Positions 33,201-38,169 of a DNA stretch of 64,000 bases are shown here, in pieces. The translations under genes were made by a program, and so were the position numbers. Under the pieces are notes generated by a model. It searched no databases. It was given only the letters and a program-made list of their open reading frames with translations, and was not told the origin of the DNA. The stretch's first letter is position 1. The number at the start of each line of letters is the position of its first letter. Source of the DNA: Crossaster papposus (lineage: Eukaryota > Echinodermata > Asteroidea > Velatida > Solasteridae); NCBI GenBank assembly GCA_037893245.1, contig JBAIAA010000074.1, positions 3,932,054 through 3,996,053 on the forward strand. Direction: 5' to 3'.

Positions 33201-35408
33201 CAAAATTACTTTGTTTTCAAAAAGTGAGCACAAATTAGGTTGTTAGCCTTTTTTTTGGGGGGGAAGGGATCCTTAACTTTTTTATGGTATTCATAAGCTA
33301 CTTTGTCACATCACAATGTTGCACATTTCTTATAAAAATATGATATAAATACGATCTTTTTTTATATTATATATATGATATACCGGTACATGTACTGTAT
33401 GTAATGTATTCATGAAAACGTGCCACGTTGTCGTGCGGCAAATTGGGGACACGATACATGTGTAAATTGGCCATGATGAATCTCGCAGTTACGAATAGTC
33501 ACAAATTTAGCTTTGCAAATTGTAGTACAGGTACAGGTACATGTAATTGTGGCTTATATTGCGTTATGGCACTGCAGCAGGCTTGCGTACTGTGGCTAGG
33601 AGGATCACATCAACTCAGTTTACTGCGATTTGTGGGTTTACTGCGATTTGTGGTTTTACACAGCTTGTGGCTTATATTGCGTTATGGCACTGCAGCAGGC
33701 TTGCGTACTGTGGCTAGGAGAATCACATCAACTCAGTTTACTGCGGTTGGTGGTTTTACACGGCTTGTGGCTTATATTGCATTATGGCACTGCAGCAGGC
33801 TTGCGTACTGTGGCTAGGAGGATCACATCAACTCAGTTTACTGCGGTTTGTGGTTTTACACGGCTTGTAGCTTATATTACGTTATGGCACTACAGCAGGC
33901 TTGCGTACTGTGGCTAGGAGGATCACATCAACTCAGTTTACTGCGGTTGGTGGTTTTACATGGCTTGTGGCTTATATTGCGTTATGGCAATCCAGCAGGC
34001 TTGCGTACTATGGCTAGGAGGATCACATCAACTCAGTTTACTGTGGTTTTACACGGCTTGTGGCTTATATTGCGTTATGGCACTGCAGCAGGCTTGCGTA
34101 CTGTGGCTAGGAGGATCACATCAACATAGGGCCTTTTCATATCCCTGGCTTCGTCTTCGTCTTTGGCTTAAGGCGATTTTTGACTCATAACTGCAAGATC
34201 TCCAGCCACATTCTTACGCCTGTTGTACTTCAGAAACTTTCACTCGATTGATGTGAACCCAAAAGTTAGACTATTTCAATTTTCTTCCATTTCTATTTGC
34301 TTCTCAGTATTTTGGAATTCGAAGGCGAAGCCAAAGCCAAAGACGAAGCAACGGTTTCGAAAAGGCCCTCAGTTTACTGCGGTTTGTGGTTTTACACGGC
34401 TTGTGGCTTATATTGCGTTATGGCACTGCAGCAGGCTTGCGTACTGTGGCTAGGAGGATCACATCAACTCAGTTTACTGCGGTTTGTGGTTTTACATGGC
34501 TTGGGGCTAGGAGTAAACATGGCAAGACTAACTGTTGCCTGAAGTACTAAACTGACTAGTTACATGTACGGTAAGTATCCTGTCACTCATCACTAGGCCC
34601 AATTCCATAATCTGCTAACCACAGGAATTCCATGTTTATGATAACCGTTCTGCGCTAACCATGGTAGACAAAACAATTATGTGCTAAATGTGTGACTCAA
34701 GACCCATTCACACTACAGCCTCTCAACCCGGGTTGAACTCAAACCTAAGTGAACCCGCTGCCACCACAGAATGAGTTTGTTATTATTCAACCCCGTGTTC
34801 AATCATTTCAACTAATGCAATCAGTTACTACTATTTTGAATCCAGGACAAGACTTTCAACCCGAGATGAAAATCTCAACCCTGGGGCCAATTTCATAGAG
34901 CTGTTAAGCACAAAAAGATGCTTAGCATGAAAATTCTTCCTTGTCAAAAACAGGGTTACAAACCAAATTTTTAGGTAACATATATTGTTTCCGAGTTATA
35001 TTCAGTTGGTTTTTGCTTAGCATGAAATGCACATGGAGTTTTGGCTGGCAACCCGTTATTTTTGAGCAAGAATTTGTGGTGCTAAGCAAATTTGTGTGCT
35101 TAACAGCTCTATGAAATTGGCCCCTGGTCTGAGGCAGAGTTGAGTTCTACCCGGGTTGAAATCAATCGCGGGGTTGAAACGTTTCAAGTTTTTAACCCTG
35201 CATCAACCCCTGAGATTTGTCTAGTCTGAAAAGAGCTTTAGTCTTATTTACCATTTACTAAGAACTTACTTTCGCCTTTCTTCCTCCAGCCACTAGGGGT
35301 AACCTTCATGTACAGCGGGCCTTCCTTGGAGAAAAACTTGGCAGGCTGGTCAGCAATGACTATTAACTCCCGCCAATTCAGGCGCATTCCTCGGCCACCT
35401 TTCAACAT
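16..35408 (-). CDS. INPP4: Inositol polyphosphate 4-phosphatase (type I/II family), 14 exons, C-terminus beyond window
   Basis: The family removes the 4-phosphate of phosphatidylinositol 3,4-bisphosphate, giving PI3P on endosomal and plasma membranes, and so tunes PI3K/Akt signalling. Exons, 5' to 3': 35408-35270, 29511-29359, 24697-24458, 22699-22464, 20156-20025, 16908-16846, 15699-15509, 13704-13647, 12222-12117, 4998-4894, 4469-4358, 3422-3266, 1175-714, 204-16. Every junction has GT/AG ends and matching phase, and together they give 2343 bases, 781 codons without a stop. Residues about 8-125 resemble a PH domain and about 165-300 a C2 domain. Residues about 321-520 carry family signatures ([33 protein letters not shown]). 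Residues 565-718 are serine-rich. The catalytic CX5R domain lies past position 1, so activity cannot be judged here. I cannot tell type I from type II; invertebrates may have a single ancestral gene. Start: ATG at 35408 or the later ATG at 35387. Confidence 0.9.
318..663. mobile_element. Family E element (subfamily f), left end missing
   Basis: This is a diverged copy of the element at 12377-13204. Both contain CTTTAATACCTACAGTTTCA, CTCCAAGGAAGT and TGGGCTTTCCAAC, and this copy ends at the tip GGGTCAC. It lies in the INPP4 intron just downstream of the exon 13 donor. Confidence 0.6.
714..1175 (-). CDS. INPP4: INPP4 exon 13: [16 protein letters not shown] and serine-rich insert
   Basis: The exon is 462 bases, phase 0 at both ends, with acceptor CACTGATTCAG and donor GTATGT. 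It encodes [33 protein letters not shown] (family-like). About 90 residues dominated by serine follow, including an uninterrupted run coded largely by AGC/AGT (1037-1077), then [18 protein letters not shown]. The DWEW patch may equal the EEEW-x-x-VW motif of vertebrate INPP4. Many SP sites suggest a disordered, phosphorylatable loop. The donor choice at 714 is the least certain edge; an earlier donor could remove the last few codons. Confidence 0.88.
1655..2250 (+). pseudogene. Non-LTR retrotransposon ORF2 fossil (C-terminal part of reverse transcriptase protein)
   Basis: It lies on the opposite strand to INPP4, between exons 12 and 13. One frame from 1661 reads [20 protein letters not shown] then [19 protein letters not shown]. 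Another frame from about 2010 reads [20 protein letters not shown], then [13 protein letters not shown] and EWLLNV. These are the well-known end blocks of jockey/RTE-like elements: RxITGCLxPTPxExLPVLAGIxPxxxRR, WVKLNRLRTGVGRF, and the C-x(n)-H-x(n)-C-P knuckle. It is broken by at least one frameshift between the blocks and a TAG at 2109-2111 where a tryptophan codon is expected. Confidence 0.85.
2699..2754. repeat. Perfect short palindrome, 27-bp arms, 2-bp loop
   Basis: The left arm 2699-2725 is the exact reverse complement of 2728-2754, with CT between them. It would extrude a near loop-less hairpin. There is no coding or splice role that I can see. Confidence 0.95.
2900..3182. repeat. 12-bp tandem array (GTCCGTCCCAGG), about 23 copies
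   Basis: The unit is GTCCGTCCCAGG. Copies in the centre are identical. Both edges carry variants (GTCCATCC on the left, GATCCGTCCCGG on the right). It is intronic to INPP4. The unit is a multiple of three without stops, which makes long false reading frames on both strands. Confidence 0.97.
3266..3422 (-). CDS. INPP4: INPP4 exon 12: helical middle region
   Basis: The exon is 157 bases, with acceptor TTTGTCCAG and donor GTTTGT. It encodes [20 protein letters not shown], then [20 protein letters not shown] ending in AELSNK. It corresponds to the INPP4 region with repeated heptad-like leucines ahead of the T-x-x-L-x-x-x-V segment. The phase joins exon 11 directly (TC+A, serine). Confidence 0.9.
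3624..3838. mobile_element. Family D TTAA element, one end missing
   Basis: It starts TTAA|CCAGTTCGCGCC and shares the TGCTCGTGACGTATTTATGC segment with the other D copies. The opposite GGCGCGAACTGG tip is absent, so the copy is truncated near 3838. Confidence 0.75.
4358..4469 (-). CDS. INPP4: INPP4 exon 11: VGAPAAH block
   Basis: The exon is 112 bases, with acceptor CGTCTTGCAG and donor GTGAGT. It encodes [16 protein letters not shown], then [22 protein letters not shown]-x-(V/I)T-x-GAPAAH ... GGL-(R/K)-x-x-L is an INPP4 hallmark. Confidence 0.96.
4640..4800. repeat. tRNA-like fragment and family E remnant
   Basis: On the minus strand GGTCCCGAGTTCAAATCCCA is a good tRNA T-arm/B-box. No complete tRNA fold is present. 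Positions about 4690-4800 are an inverted, fragmentary copy of the interior of the family E elements at 7.7 and 14.0 kb (AGAAATAATGATTAGAACAT). Confidence 0.5.
4894..4998 (-). CDS. INPP4: INPP4 exon 10: [13 protein letters not shown] block
   Basis: The exon is 105 bases, with acceptor CTAGTCTCAG and donor GTACAA. It encodes [20 protein letters not shown] continuing with [17 protein letters not shown]-x-NLH-x-QR is among the most conserved INPP4 signatures. Two nearer candidates in the same intron, around 11.1 and 11.5 kb, were rejected in favour of this exact match. Confidence 0.96.
5168..5634. repeat. 71-bp tandem array, about 6.5 copies
   Basis: The unit start ATGGCAGTGTACAATGTACG recurs at 5242, 5313 and so on, 71 bases apart. 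The copies are almost identical. Each unit itself contains GTGGCCTTTACA twice. The array is flanked on both sides by TATAATAATCA, suggesting the array boundaries are direct repeats. It creates overlapping open frames that are not genes. Confidence 0.95.
5640..7495. other. Intron sequence, no recognised feature
   Basis: This is AT-rich INPP4 intron between exons 9 and 10. Short open frames (such as near 6077-6425 and 6693-6998) lack splice context or family resemblance. A fragment near 6850-7170 with CTTAGTG/GCTAAGC words is probably old family B debris. Confidence 0.5.
7496..8131. mobile_element. Family E element, TA-flanked, 636 bp
   Basis: The ends are TGTGACCTGTCACCACAATA and its inverse at 8100-8131, flanked by TA on both sides. 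The interior has GAGCTTTCCAATGGTATATA, shared with other E members. There is no transposase; it would be a MITE needing an enzyme from elsewhere, with Tc1/mariner-like TA target use as inference. Confidence 0.85.
8763..9515. mobile_element. Foldback element with about 310-bp inverted arms
   Basis: AAACAGGTCAAAAGAAAT at 8763 pairs with the inverse ending at 9515. The arms 8763-9080 and 9196-9515 match over nearly their whole length with scattered differences. A spacer of about 115 bp separates them. No open frame of note and no clear target duplication were found. Confidence 0.85.
9536..10443. mobile_element. DNA transposon remnant, TTA-flanked, 908 bp
   Basis: The terminal repeats GGGGCCGTCCAAAGTTGTCA and its inverse are flanked by TTA at 9533-9535 and 10444-10446. 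G-rich tips with 3-bp TWA targets suit the PIF/Harbinger group (inference). The open frames inside are short and unrecognised. Confidence 0.8.
10450..12110. other. Intron sequence with homopolymer runs
   Basis: A G run lies near 11134-11158 and a C run near 11406-11427, both typical assembly weak points. Exon-like pieces at about 11079-11120 and 11440-11555 were tested and rejected. Nothing else was recognised. Confidence 0.5.
12117..12222 (-). CDS. INPP4: INPP4 exon 9: LSHEWERVR block
   Basis: The exon is 106 bases, with acceptor ATTGATTGCCAG and donor GTAAGT. It encodes [12 protein letters not shown] followed by [18 protein letters not shown]. This aligns by eye with the LS-x-x-W-E-x-L-R ... 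YQ-E-x-L-x-x-L region of INPP4. The next exon is over 7 kb away, the longest intron I placed within the coding region. Confidence 0.92.
12377..13204. mobile_element. Family E element (subfamily f) split by a nested element
   Basis: The left tip is TTGTGACCCAC followed by AAAAAGGGG. The right tip is CCCCTTTTCC then GAGTCACAA, the inverse. The element at 12407-12789 sits inside it directly after the left tip. ATT flanks both outer ends. Confidence 0.75.
12407..12789. mobile_element. MITE tipped AGGGATCGTATACGTTTGG, 383 bp, nested
   Basis: The inverted ends AGGGATCGTATACGTTTGGT and the matching ACCAAACGTATACGATCCCT follow TTAA on the left and precede TCAA on the right. A second copy begins at 63894. 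Confidence 0.85.
13647..13704 (-). CDS. INPP4: INPP4 exon 8: small helical exon
   Basis: The exon is 58 bases, with acceptor TTTTCTTACAG and donor GTAAGT. It encodes [19 protein letters not shown], matching the helix with an E-L-x-E-L-G pattern just before the L-S-x-x-W block in vertebrate INPP4 proteins. Its phase exactly joins exon 7 (two bases carried) to exon 9 (phase 0). Confidence 0.9.
13765..14156. mobile_element. Family E element, TA-flanked, 392 bp
   Basis: It has the same tips as 7496-8131 (TGTGACCTGTCACCACAAAA) with TA on both sides. It is shorter, and the interior is colinear in part with the 7.5-kb copy. It lies about 60 bp upstream of INPP4 exon 8's acceptor. Confidence 0.87.
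14272..14477. mobile_element. Family A element, one half only
   Basis: It begins TTAA|AGGTAGGATACATCATTG and follows the family A consensus through CTGACCTCTCCAAAGTTGTA to the GTTTTTGTTTTT stretch, then stops. The other end is missing. Confidence 0.75.
14617..14882. mobile_element. Family B element
   Basis: The ends are GCCAATTTCATAAAATG and ACAATTGGCCC. The interior carries repeated TTGCTTAGCACAAAAA. The left tip is eroded. Confidence 0.75.
14907..15480. mobile_element. hAT-type non-autonomous transposon with perfect 8-bp target duplication
   Basis: The ends are CAGGGTTGTAGCTACG and CTAGCTACAACCCTG, flanked by CCTACGGC at 14899-14906 and again at 15481-15488. An 8-bp duplication and a CAGGG tip are hAT hallmarks. 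Near both ends are GCCGGC-rich subterminal repeats. It lies in the INPP4 intron, ending 14 bases from the donor hexamer of exon 7. Confidence 0.92.
15509..15699 (-). CDS. INPP4: INPP4 exon 7: KTYRFPNSD block
   Basis: The exon is 191 bases, with acceptor GTCTTTCAG and donor GTGAGT. It encodes [20 protein letters not shown] followed by [20 protein letters not shown] and [10 protein letters not shown]. This is the conserved stretch after the C2 domain in INPP4A/INPP4B (a K-x-YRFP-T/S-D core, then a helix ending in a hydrophobic IP motif). A hAT-type transposon sits only 14 bases past the donor hexamer, inside the following intron. Confidence 0.95.
15930..16845. other. Intron sequence, no recognised gene
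   Basis: A small inverted-repeat patch lies near 15955-16035 (TTGTGTGGACTTG and CAAGTCCACACAA). Nothing else was recognised. Confidence 0.5.
16846..16908 (-). CDS. INPP4: INPP4 exon 6: short linker exon
   Basis: The exon is 63 bases (21 codons), phase 0 at both ends, with acceptor CTCATTTCAG and donor GTAAGT. It encodes a polar Lys/Pro/Thr-rich linker ([20 protein letters not shown]) between the C2 domain and the next conserved block. It was chosen because it restores the frame between exons 5 and 7 and has strong splice sites on both sides. The sequence itself is not conserved enough to be diagnostic. Confidence 0.75.
17087..17601 (+). repeat. tRNA-Lys-like pseudogene or SINE head, interrupted by a MITE
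   Basis: Left part 17087-17114: CGGCTAGCTCATTAGTCGAG is an A-box/D-arm. Right part 17544-17601: AGGTCGTGGGTTCAAGTCCC is a T-arm/B-box (17573-17583), followed by a T run like a Pol III terminator. Removing 17117-17541 plus one TA rejoins a continuous tRNA-like sequence (GAGTTTAGACTCTGC). The acceptor stem does not pair, so it is not a functional tRNA. Confidence 0.8.
17117..17541. mobile_element. MITE tipped AGGCCGTGTCCGAA, TA-flanked, 425 bp
   Basis: The inverted ends AGGCCGTGTCCGAA and TTCGGACACGGCCT have TA on both sides. Inner ends also mirror each other (CTAGAGCTACAGC and GCTGTAGCTGTAGACG). The interior is AT-rich without a gene. Confidence 0.88.
17610..18935. other. Intron sequence with A-rich simple repeat
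   Basis: Positions 18700-18830 are A-rich simple sequence (AAATAAAT and AAAAAATA words), which produces Phe/Leu-rich false frames on the minus strand. No gene is seen. Confidence 0.6.
18937..19106. mobile_element. Family D element, internally deleted
   Basis: It runs from AACTAGTTCGCGCC to ATAATCCAGGCGC. It shares GACGCATAAACACGTCACGA with the others but lacks part of the middle, and its TTAA flanks are lost. Confidence 0.7.
20025..20156 (-). CDS. INPP4: INPP4 exon 5: C2 domain, last strands
   Basis: The exon is 132 bases, phase 0 at both ends, with acceptor GTGTCTATCAG and donor GTAAGT. It encodes [15 protein letters not shown], a charged loop, and [11 protein letters not shown], matching the final two strands of the INPP4 C2 domain (a leucine/valine strand ending in a tryptophan). 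Confidence 0.9.
20354..20707. mobile_element. MITE with CAGTYTTRAGCCRCGTTCG ends and an internal tandem duplication
   Basis: The inverted ends meet at 20354 and 20707. Inside, 20441-20548 is repeated at once as 20549-20657 (about 108 bp, nearly identical, including AGATCTAGAGGCCCAAGCTT). Confidence 0.8.
20910..21418. mobile_element. Family F element, TTA-flanked, 509 bp
   Basis: The ends are AGCGGTGGTCAAATCTTACG and its near inverse, with TTA at 20907-20909 and 21419-21421. The subterminal regions are arrays of GTAGACCGTAG / CTACGGTCAACTA words in opposite orientation on each side. Confidence 0.87.
21688..22160. mobile_element. MITE with TTTAAACCATAGAGCT ends
   Basis: The left end TTTAAACCATAGAGCTATAT and the right end inverse (AAGCTCTATGGTTTAAA) enclose an interior with several GCGCGC-rich words. 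The GTTTAAAC tips could include the target. It is single-copy in this window. Confidence 0.75.
22464..22699 (-). CDS. INPP4: INPP4 exon 4: C2 domain, first half
   Basis: The exon is 236 bases, with acceptor GATCCTTCAG and donor GTAAGC. It encodes [10 protein letters not shown], then [38 protein letters not shown] and NVYEVQDRN. This is the C2 pattern of INPP4 proteins: WxKxxQTEII, a NPxFLTTVxF-like strand, then a (V/A)YDV-like strand. C2 domains of this family bind acidic phospholipids. Confidence 0.94.
22849..23292. mobile_element. Family E element, TA-flanked, 444 bp
   Basis: The tips TGTGACCCGCTCTGCAAAAA and the inverse ending at 23292 have TA on both sides. The interior keeps ATCAAATGAAAGCTT, like other E members. 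Confidence 0.85.
24100..24195. mobile_element. Family E end fragment
   Basis: Only one tip is present: GACTTTACTATCATTTTATG then GGTGACAGGTCACAT, matching the right end of the 7.5- and 13.8-kb copies. Confidence 0.6.
24458..24697 (-). CDS. INPP4: INPP4 exon 3: end of PH-like domain and linker to C2
   Basis: The exon is 240 bases, with acceptor TTCTCAAATGCAG and donor GTAAGT. It encodes [20 protein letters not shown], the typical last strand and C-terminal helix of a PH domain with its conserved tryptophan. An Arg/Gln/Leu-rich helix ([12 protein letters not shown]) follows, then an acidic linker, and then ESILEMSI, where the C2 domain begins. GC content is clearly above the flanking introns, as expected for coding sequence. 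Confidence 0.93.
24882..25121. mobile_element. Family B element, 240 bp, CTG-flanked
   Basis: The ends are GGGCCAATTTCATAAAACTG and CATGAAATTGGCCC, with CTG on both sides. Confidence 0.88.
25125..28240. other. INPP4 intron: ACATGTAC-rich DNA and a G-rich block
   Basis: Positions 25420-25800 and 26790-26880 are crowded with ACATGTAC and ACCGGTAC. Positions 27390-27550 are a G/A-rich low-complexity block (GGGGGAGGGGGAAGGGG). Around it, 27290-27960 has many CGATCG/CGCACGAT words, possibly a decayed element. No exon is seen. Confidence 0.55.
28245..28515. mobile_element. Family A element, one end missing
   Basis: It runs in the reverse sense to the 30-kb copy and ends AATGGTGTATCCTACCT|TTAA. 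It includes CGGCATCATTGACTGTAAAA and the GCGATCG block. The other tip is absent. Confidence 0.75.
28961..29070. mobile_element. Possible hAT-type end (CAGGGTTCGACC)
   Basis: CAGGGTTCGACCTTGGCGGT is followed by GGTCGCC / GGCGAGT subterminal repeats. Only one end is visible and there is no target duplication. Confidence 0.35.
29359..29511 (-). CDS. INPP4: INPP4 exon 2: PH-like domain core
   Basis: The exon is 153 bases, with acceptor TTTTAG and donor GTGAGT. It encodes [19 protein letters not shown] followed by a VVVLEQCFI strand and [14 protein letters not shown]. The [14 protein letters not shown] pattern is the classic second and third strand of a PH domain. An alternative AG seven bases downstream breaks the frame and was rejected. 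The phase fits exon 1 (one base carried) and exon 3 (one base carried). Confidence 0.9.
29715..29775. repeat. 10-bp tandem repeat (ATATCAATTA), about 5 copies
   Basis: Consecutive ATATCAATTA units lie inside an AT-rich stretch. Confidence 0.9.
30076..30378. mobile_element. Family A element, complete, TTAA-flanked, 303 bp
   Basis: The ends are AGGAAGGATACAACATTGGT and AAATGGTGTATCCTACCT, with TTAA at 30072-30075 and 30379-30382. The bases outside TTAA differ between the sides, so the target duplication is at most TTAA. TTAA targets are used by piggyBac and Kolobok groups. Confidence 0.9.
30405..30830 (+). repeat. tRNA-derived SINE
   Basis: The head has an A-box/B-box-like region (GGTAATGTTTGACTCGTGTG, then GGGTTCAAACC). 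A conserved body follows (GACACTTGCCTCTCTCCACC, TGGTCTCGTTCTTGATGAAT, CATTGACTCGACCACGTTGT), and the tail is ATTATTATTATT. The body matches the copies at 44.8, 49.4 and 54.3 kb. Confidence 0.85.
30950..31158. mobile_element. Family F element, truncated
   Basis: It shares ACTAGGCTCACAGTACGGTA and CTACGGCCATATCATGGCT with 20910-21418 and ends ACCGTAAGATGTGACCACCACT|TTA in pieces matching that tip. The other half is missing. Confidence 0.8.
31867..31945 (+). repeat. Degenerate tRNA-like sequence
   Basis: AATAGCTCAGTTGGTAGAG (A-box) and AAGGTTCACATCCC (B-box) are spaced like a tRNA, but the stems do not pair well. It is a pseudogene or SINE head. Confidence 0.6.
32301..32506. mobile_element. Family D element, TTAA-flanked, 206 bp
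   Basis: The ends are CCAGTTTGCGCCG and CGGCGCGAACTGG. TTAA lies at 32297-32300 and 32507-32510. Confidence 0.88.
32510..33540. other. INPP4 intron, no recognised feature
   Basis: There are two overlapping open frames of about 150 codons on opposite strands (32562-33061). They lack family resemblance, splice context or codon pattern and contain G-rich stretches. A TATATA patch lies near 33360. Confidence 0.5.
33545..34500. repeat. 100-bp tandem array, about 7 copies, split by a family C element
   Basis: The marker GGCTTATATTGCGTTATGGC recurs at 33551, 33669, 33769, 33869, 33969, 34062 and 34405 (step 100, with 118 and 93 variants). The 34062-34405 gap is explained by the 240-bp insert. Unit length causes repeated Leu/Trp-rich false frames. 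Confidence 0.95.
34129..34368. mobile_element. Family C element, exactly 240 bp, inside a tandem array
   Basis: The ends are GGGCCTTTTCATATCCCTGG and TTTCGAAAAGGCCC. Inner arms mirror CTTCGTCTTCGTCTTTGGCT. The array unit shows the empty site (ATCAACTCAGTTT), so the right flank TCA is intact and the left flank reads ATA. Confidence 0.9.
34884..35123. mobile_element. Family B element, 240 bp, CTG-flanked
   Basis: The ends are GGGCCAATTTCATAGAGCTG and its inverse. CTG lies at 34881-34883 and 35124-35126. It is about 150 bp from the exon 1 donor. Confidence 0.9.
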
Positions 35409-35514
35409 GCTGCTGCTGCTGCTGCTGCTGTACGGGAACAACAGGGCATGCTGGGAAGGGGCAGCGACTGGTCGCTGTTCCTCAATAAGTGCCGTCGTCT
35501 TAGATCGGAATTTG
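35270..35514 (-). CDS. INPP4: INPP4 exon 1 (coding from 35408): start of PH-like domain
   Basis: The exon is bounded by a pyrimidine-rich acceptor (TTTTCCTGTCAG) after 35514 and a GTAAGT donor below 35270. The frame is open across the whole exon. Coding most likely begins at the ATG at 35408 ([15 protein letters not shown]) or the one at 35387 (MRLNWREL). It continues through [19 protein letters not shown], a typical first PH beta-strand lead-in. Seven AGC codons (CTG on the plus strand, 35410-35430) sit directly upstream of the first ATG. If the candidate leader exon near 39130 is spliced on, an in-frame TAG precedes this segment, so the part 35409-35514 would be 5' untranslated. Confidence 0.85.
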
Positions 35515-36094
35515 CTGACAGGAAAAGACGGCAGAATTCACGTACTTGACATCATTTTATGTGTACCAAAAAATGGTAATGAAACCAAGGATCCCTTAAA
35601 AGTGCCCAAGGCACTGTACCGGTAGCTCGCAAGCTTGAAGAAACCTGTAGAGAGAAGACAATGAGAAGAAGGTACAGTTTTAGGGAAAGAGAGGATTGGA
35701 AAAAGCACACGAGAGAAACTGAACCTTGATTGGGAAAATAAAATGCCTTTACGAGGTAAATGTACGACAAACTATATCTTTGACTCTTCTATAAAATGCT
35801 TTTTCCATTTTAGTTGAGCTACATGTACCTGTACATGTACCATACAGTACCTAACACCACAGGCCAATGATGAAGTCAAGCGTGAATATATACAATGGCT
35901 TTTATGGAGCTTTGTGTATAATATAAATAACACGCTTACATCTAGAACAGCAAATAAAGTTTTTTTTTTCTTCTCTGAATCCAGTTCCCGTGCTAAGCCT
36001 CTTTTTCACGTTTATAAATCTTTGGATTCTTGATAGGAAAATCAAAGGTTGTTCAATCGAGATCAGATGGGAGTTGAACAGGGGCCACTATGGG

Positions 36095-36470
36095 TAAAAG
36101 TCAAGGGGGAGGGGAGGGGTAGGAGGGGGAGGGGTAGGAGGGGGAGGGGAGGGGTAGGAGGGGGAGGGGATGGGTAGGAGGGGGAGGGGAGGGGTAGAAG
36201 GGGAAGGGTAGGAGGGTAGAAGGGGGATGGGGGGTAGGAGGGGGATGGGGGGTAGGAGGGGGATGGGGGGTAGGAGGGGGATGGGGGGGTAGGAGGGGGA
36301 TGGGGGGGGGGTAGGAGGGGGATGGGGGGTAGGAGGGGGGTGGGGGAGGGGGGGGGTAGAAGGGGGGAGGGGGTAGGAGGGGGAGGGGGTAGGAGGGGAT
36401 AGGAGGGGGGGGGGGGGGTAGGGGGGGGGGGGGTAGGAGAAGGGGGGGGGGGGGGGGAGGAGGGAAGGAG
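36095..36470. repeat. G-rich low-complexity block (GGGGAGGGGTAGGAG)
   Basis: The block is purine-rich with irregular GGGGTAGGAGG units and long G runs on the plus strand. It gives proline-rich false frames on the minus strand. It is potentially quadruplex-forming. Confidence 0.9.
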
Positions 36471-36867
36471 CTGCTTTTAAACAAACCTGACCACCCATCC
36501 GGGAATAACCGGCTTGGGTAAAGAAAAGAAGGTCAAATTTAATTTGTATCAAATGCCAACGAGTCCCCCAAAGTGGGTCAGACCTGAAGTAATCACTTCC
36601 TTACGTACAATCGTTCCTTTTATCTCGAGACACAAGTTGGTCTACGTGCATCTTTTACTAAATTCAAGGTGTTTTTGTTTTACTGCACATGTACCTGCAC
36701 CAAAGGTCATACCAGAAACACTGAACAAACAGTTTCAATAGAGTTATTCCTTTAAAAATTGGAGCATTATGTTACAGGAACCGCACCAAAAAAAAATACT
36801 TGGGACATTCTTTTATTGGCCATTTATAGTGTGACAAAACAAATTTGGTTTACGTGCACCATTGTGG

Positions 36868-37822
36868 CAACTAACTAAAGTCGGAACCCAATAAGCTGAT
36901 GATATACATGTGTATCATTGTGAAGTGTGGACACCGACTAATCAACTAAAGTCAGAGCCCAATAAGCTGATGATATACATGTGCATCATTGTGAAGTGTG
37001 GACACCGACTAATCAACTAAAGTCAGAGCCCAATAAGCTGATGATATACATGTGCATCATTGTGAAGTGTGGACACCGACTAATCAACTAAAGTCAGAGC
37101 CCAATAAGCTGATGATATACATGTGCATCATTGTGAAGTGTGGACACCGACAAATCAACTACAGTCAGAACCCAATTTGCCGATGATAGCCATGTGCATC
37201 ATTGTAAAGTGTGGACACCGACTAATCAACTAAAGTCAGAACCCAATTCACTGATGATAGCCATGTGCATCATTGTAAAGTGTGGACACCGACTAATCAA
37301 CTAAAGTCAGAACCCAATTTGCTGATGATATACATGTGCATCATTGTAAAGTGTGGACACCGACTAATCAACTACAGTCAGAACCCAATTTGCCGATGAT
37401 AGCCATGTGCATCATTGTAAAGTGTGGACACCGACTAATCAACTAAAGTCAGAACCCAATTTGCTGATGATATACATGTGCATCATTGTAAAGTGTGGAC
37501 ACCGACTAATCAACTACAGTCAGAACCCAATTTGCCGATGATAGCCATGTGCATCATTGTAAAGTGTGGACACCGACTAATCAACTCAAGTCAGAACCTA
37601 ATTTGCTAATGATATACATACATCATTGTGAACTGTGGACACCGACTAATCAACTACAGTCAGAACCCAATTTGCTGATGATAGCCATGTGCATCATTGT
37701 AAAGTGTGGACACCGACTAATCAACTACAGTCAGAACCCAATTTGCTAATGATATACATACATCATTGTGAACTGTGGACACCGACTAATCAACTAAAGT
37801 CGGAACCCAATTAGCTGATGAT
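36868..37822. repeat. 71-bp tandem array, about 13 copies
   Basis: GTGTGGACACCGACTAATCA recurs every 71 bases. Early copies read AAGTCAGAGCCCAATAAGCT and later ones CAGAACCCAATTTGC, so two subtypes are grouped along the array. Two late units are shortened. Confidence 0.95.
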
Positions 37823-38059
37823 ACCGGTATGTACATGTACACGTGCATGATGATATACATGTACCGGTACCTGTTGATTTGATTAGTTGATTACAGTTAT
37901 AATCAGAAGTCAGAGGCTAAAGCGAAGCAAGGGTTTTGAAAAAAACTTTAATAGAGTGCATTAGGTTTTTTTCAAATGTATTTTCCCTCTTTTTGAACAG
38001 AGCTCTAAAATTGAGCATGACCAATAAACCGATGCATTTCATTGGTCTACGGGTTAGTG

Positions 38060-38165
38060 ACTGCTCACTCTGGCAGAGGTCAGCTCAGAGGTCAAACCCA
38101 CGACTTCCCATCCTTACAGATGCAGTTGTCCTAACCACTTAAGTGCCAGGCTTGGTTGATGGCAT
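38060..38165 (-). repeat. tRNA-like fragment
   Basis: The minus strand reads TGGCACTTAAGTGGTTAGGA (A-box-like) and GTCGTGGGTTTGACC (B-box-like). The fold is incomplete. Confidence 0.5.
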
Positions 38166-38169
38166 TTTG

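Noticed and set aside
33428..34542. Leu/Trp/Cys-rich open frames
   Set aside because: Translations of the 100-bp tandem array; no conservation of frame across units.
36088..36552. Proline-rich open frames of 127-154 codons
   Set aside because: Composition artefact of the G-rich block.
36868..37822. CRISPR-like regular repeat spacing
   Set aside because: Units are contiguous with no unique spacers, and the window is clearly eukaryotic.
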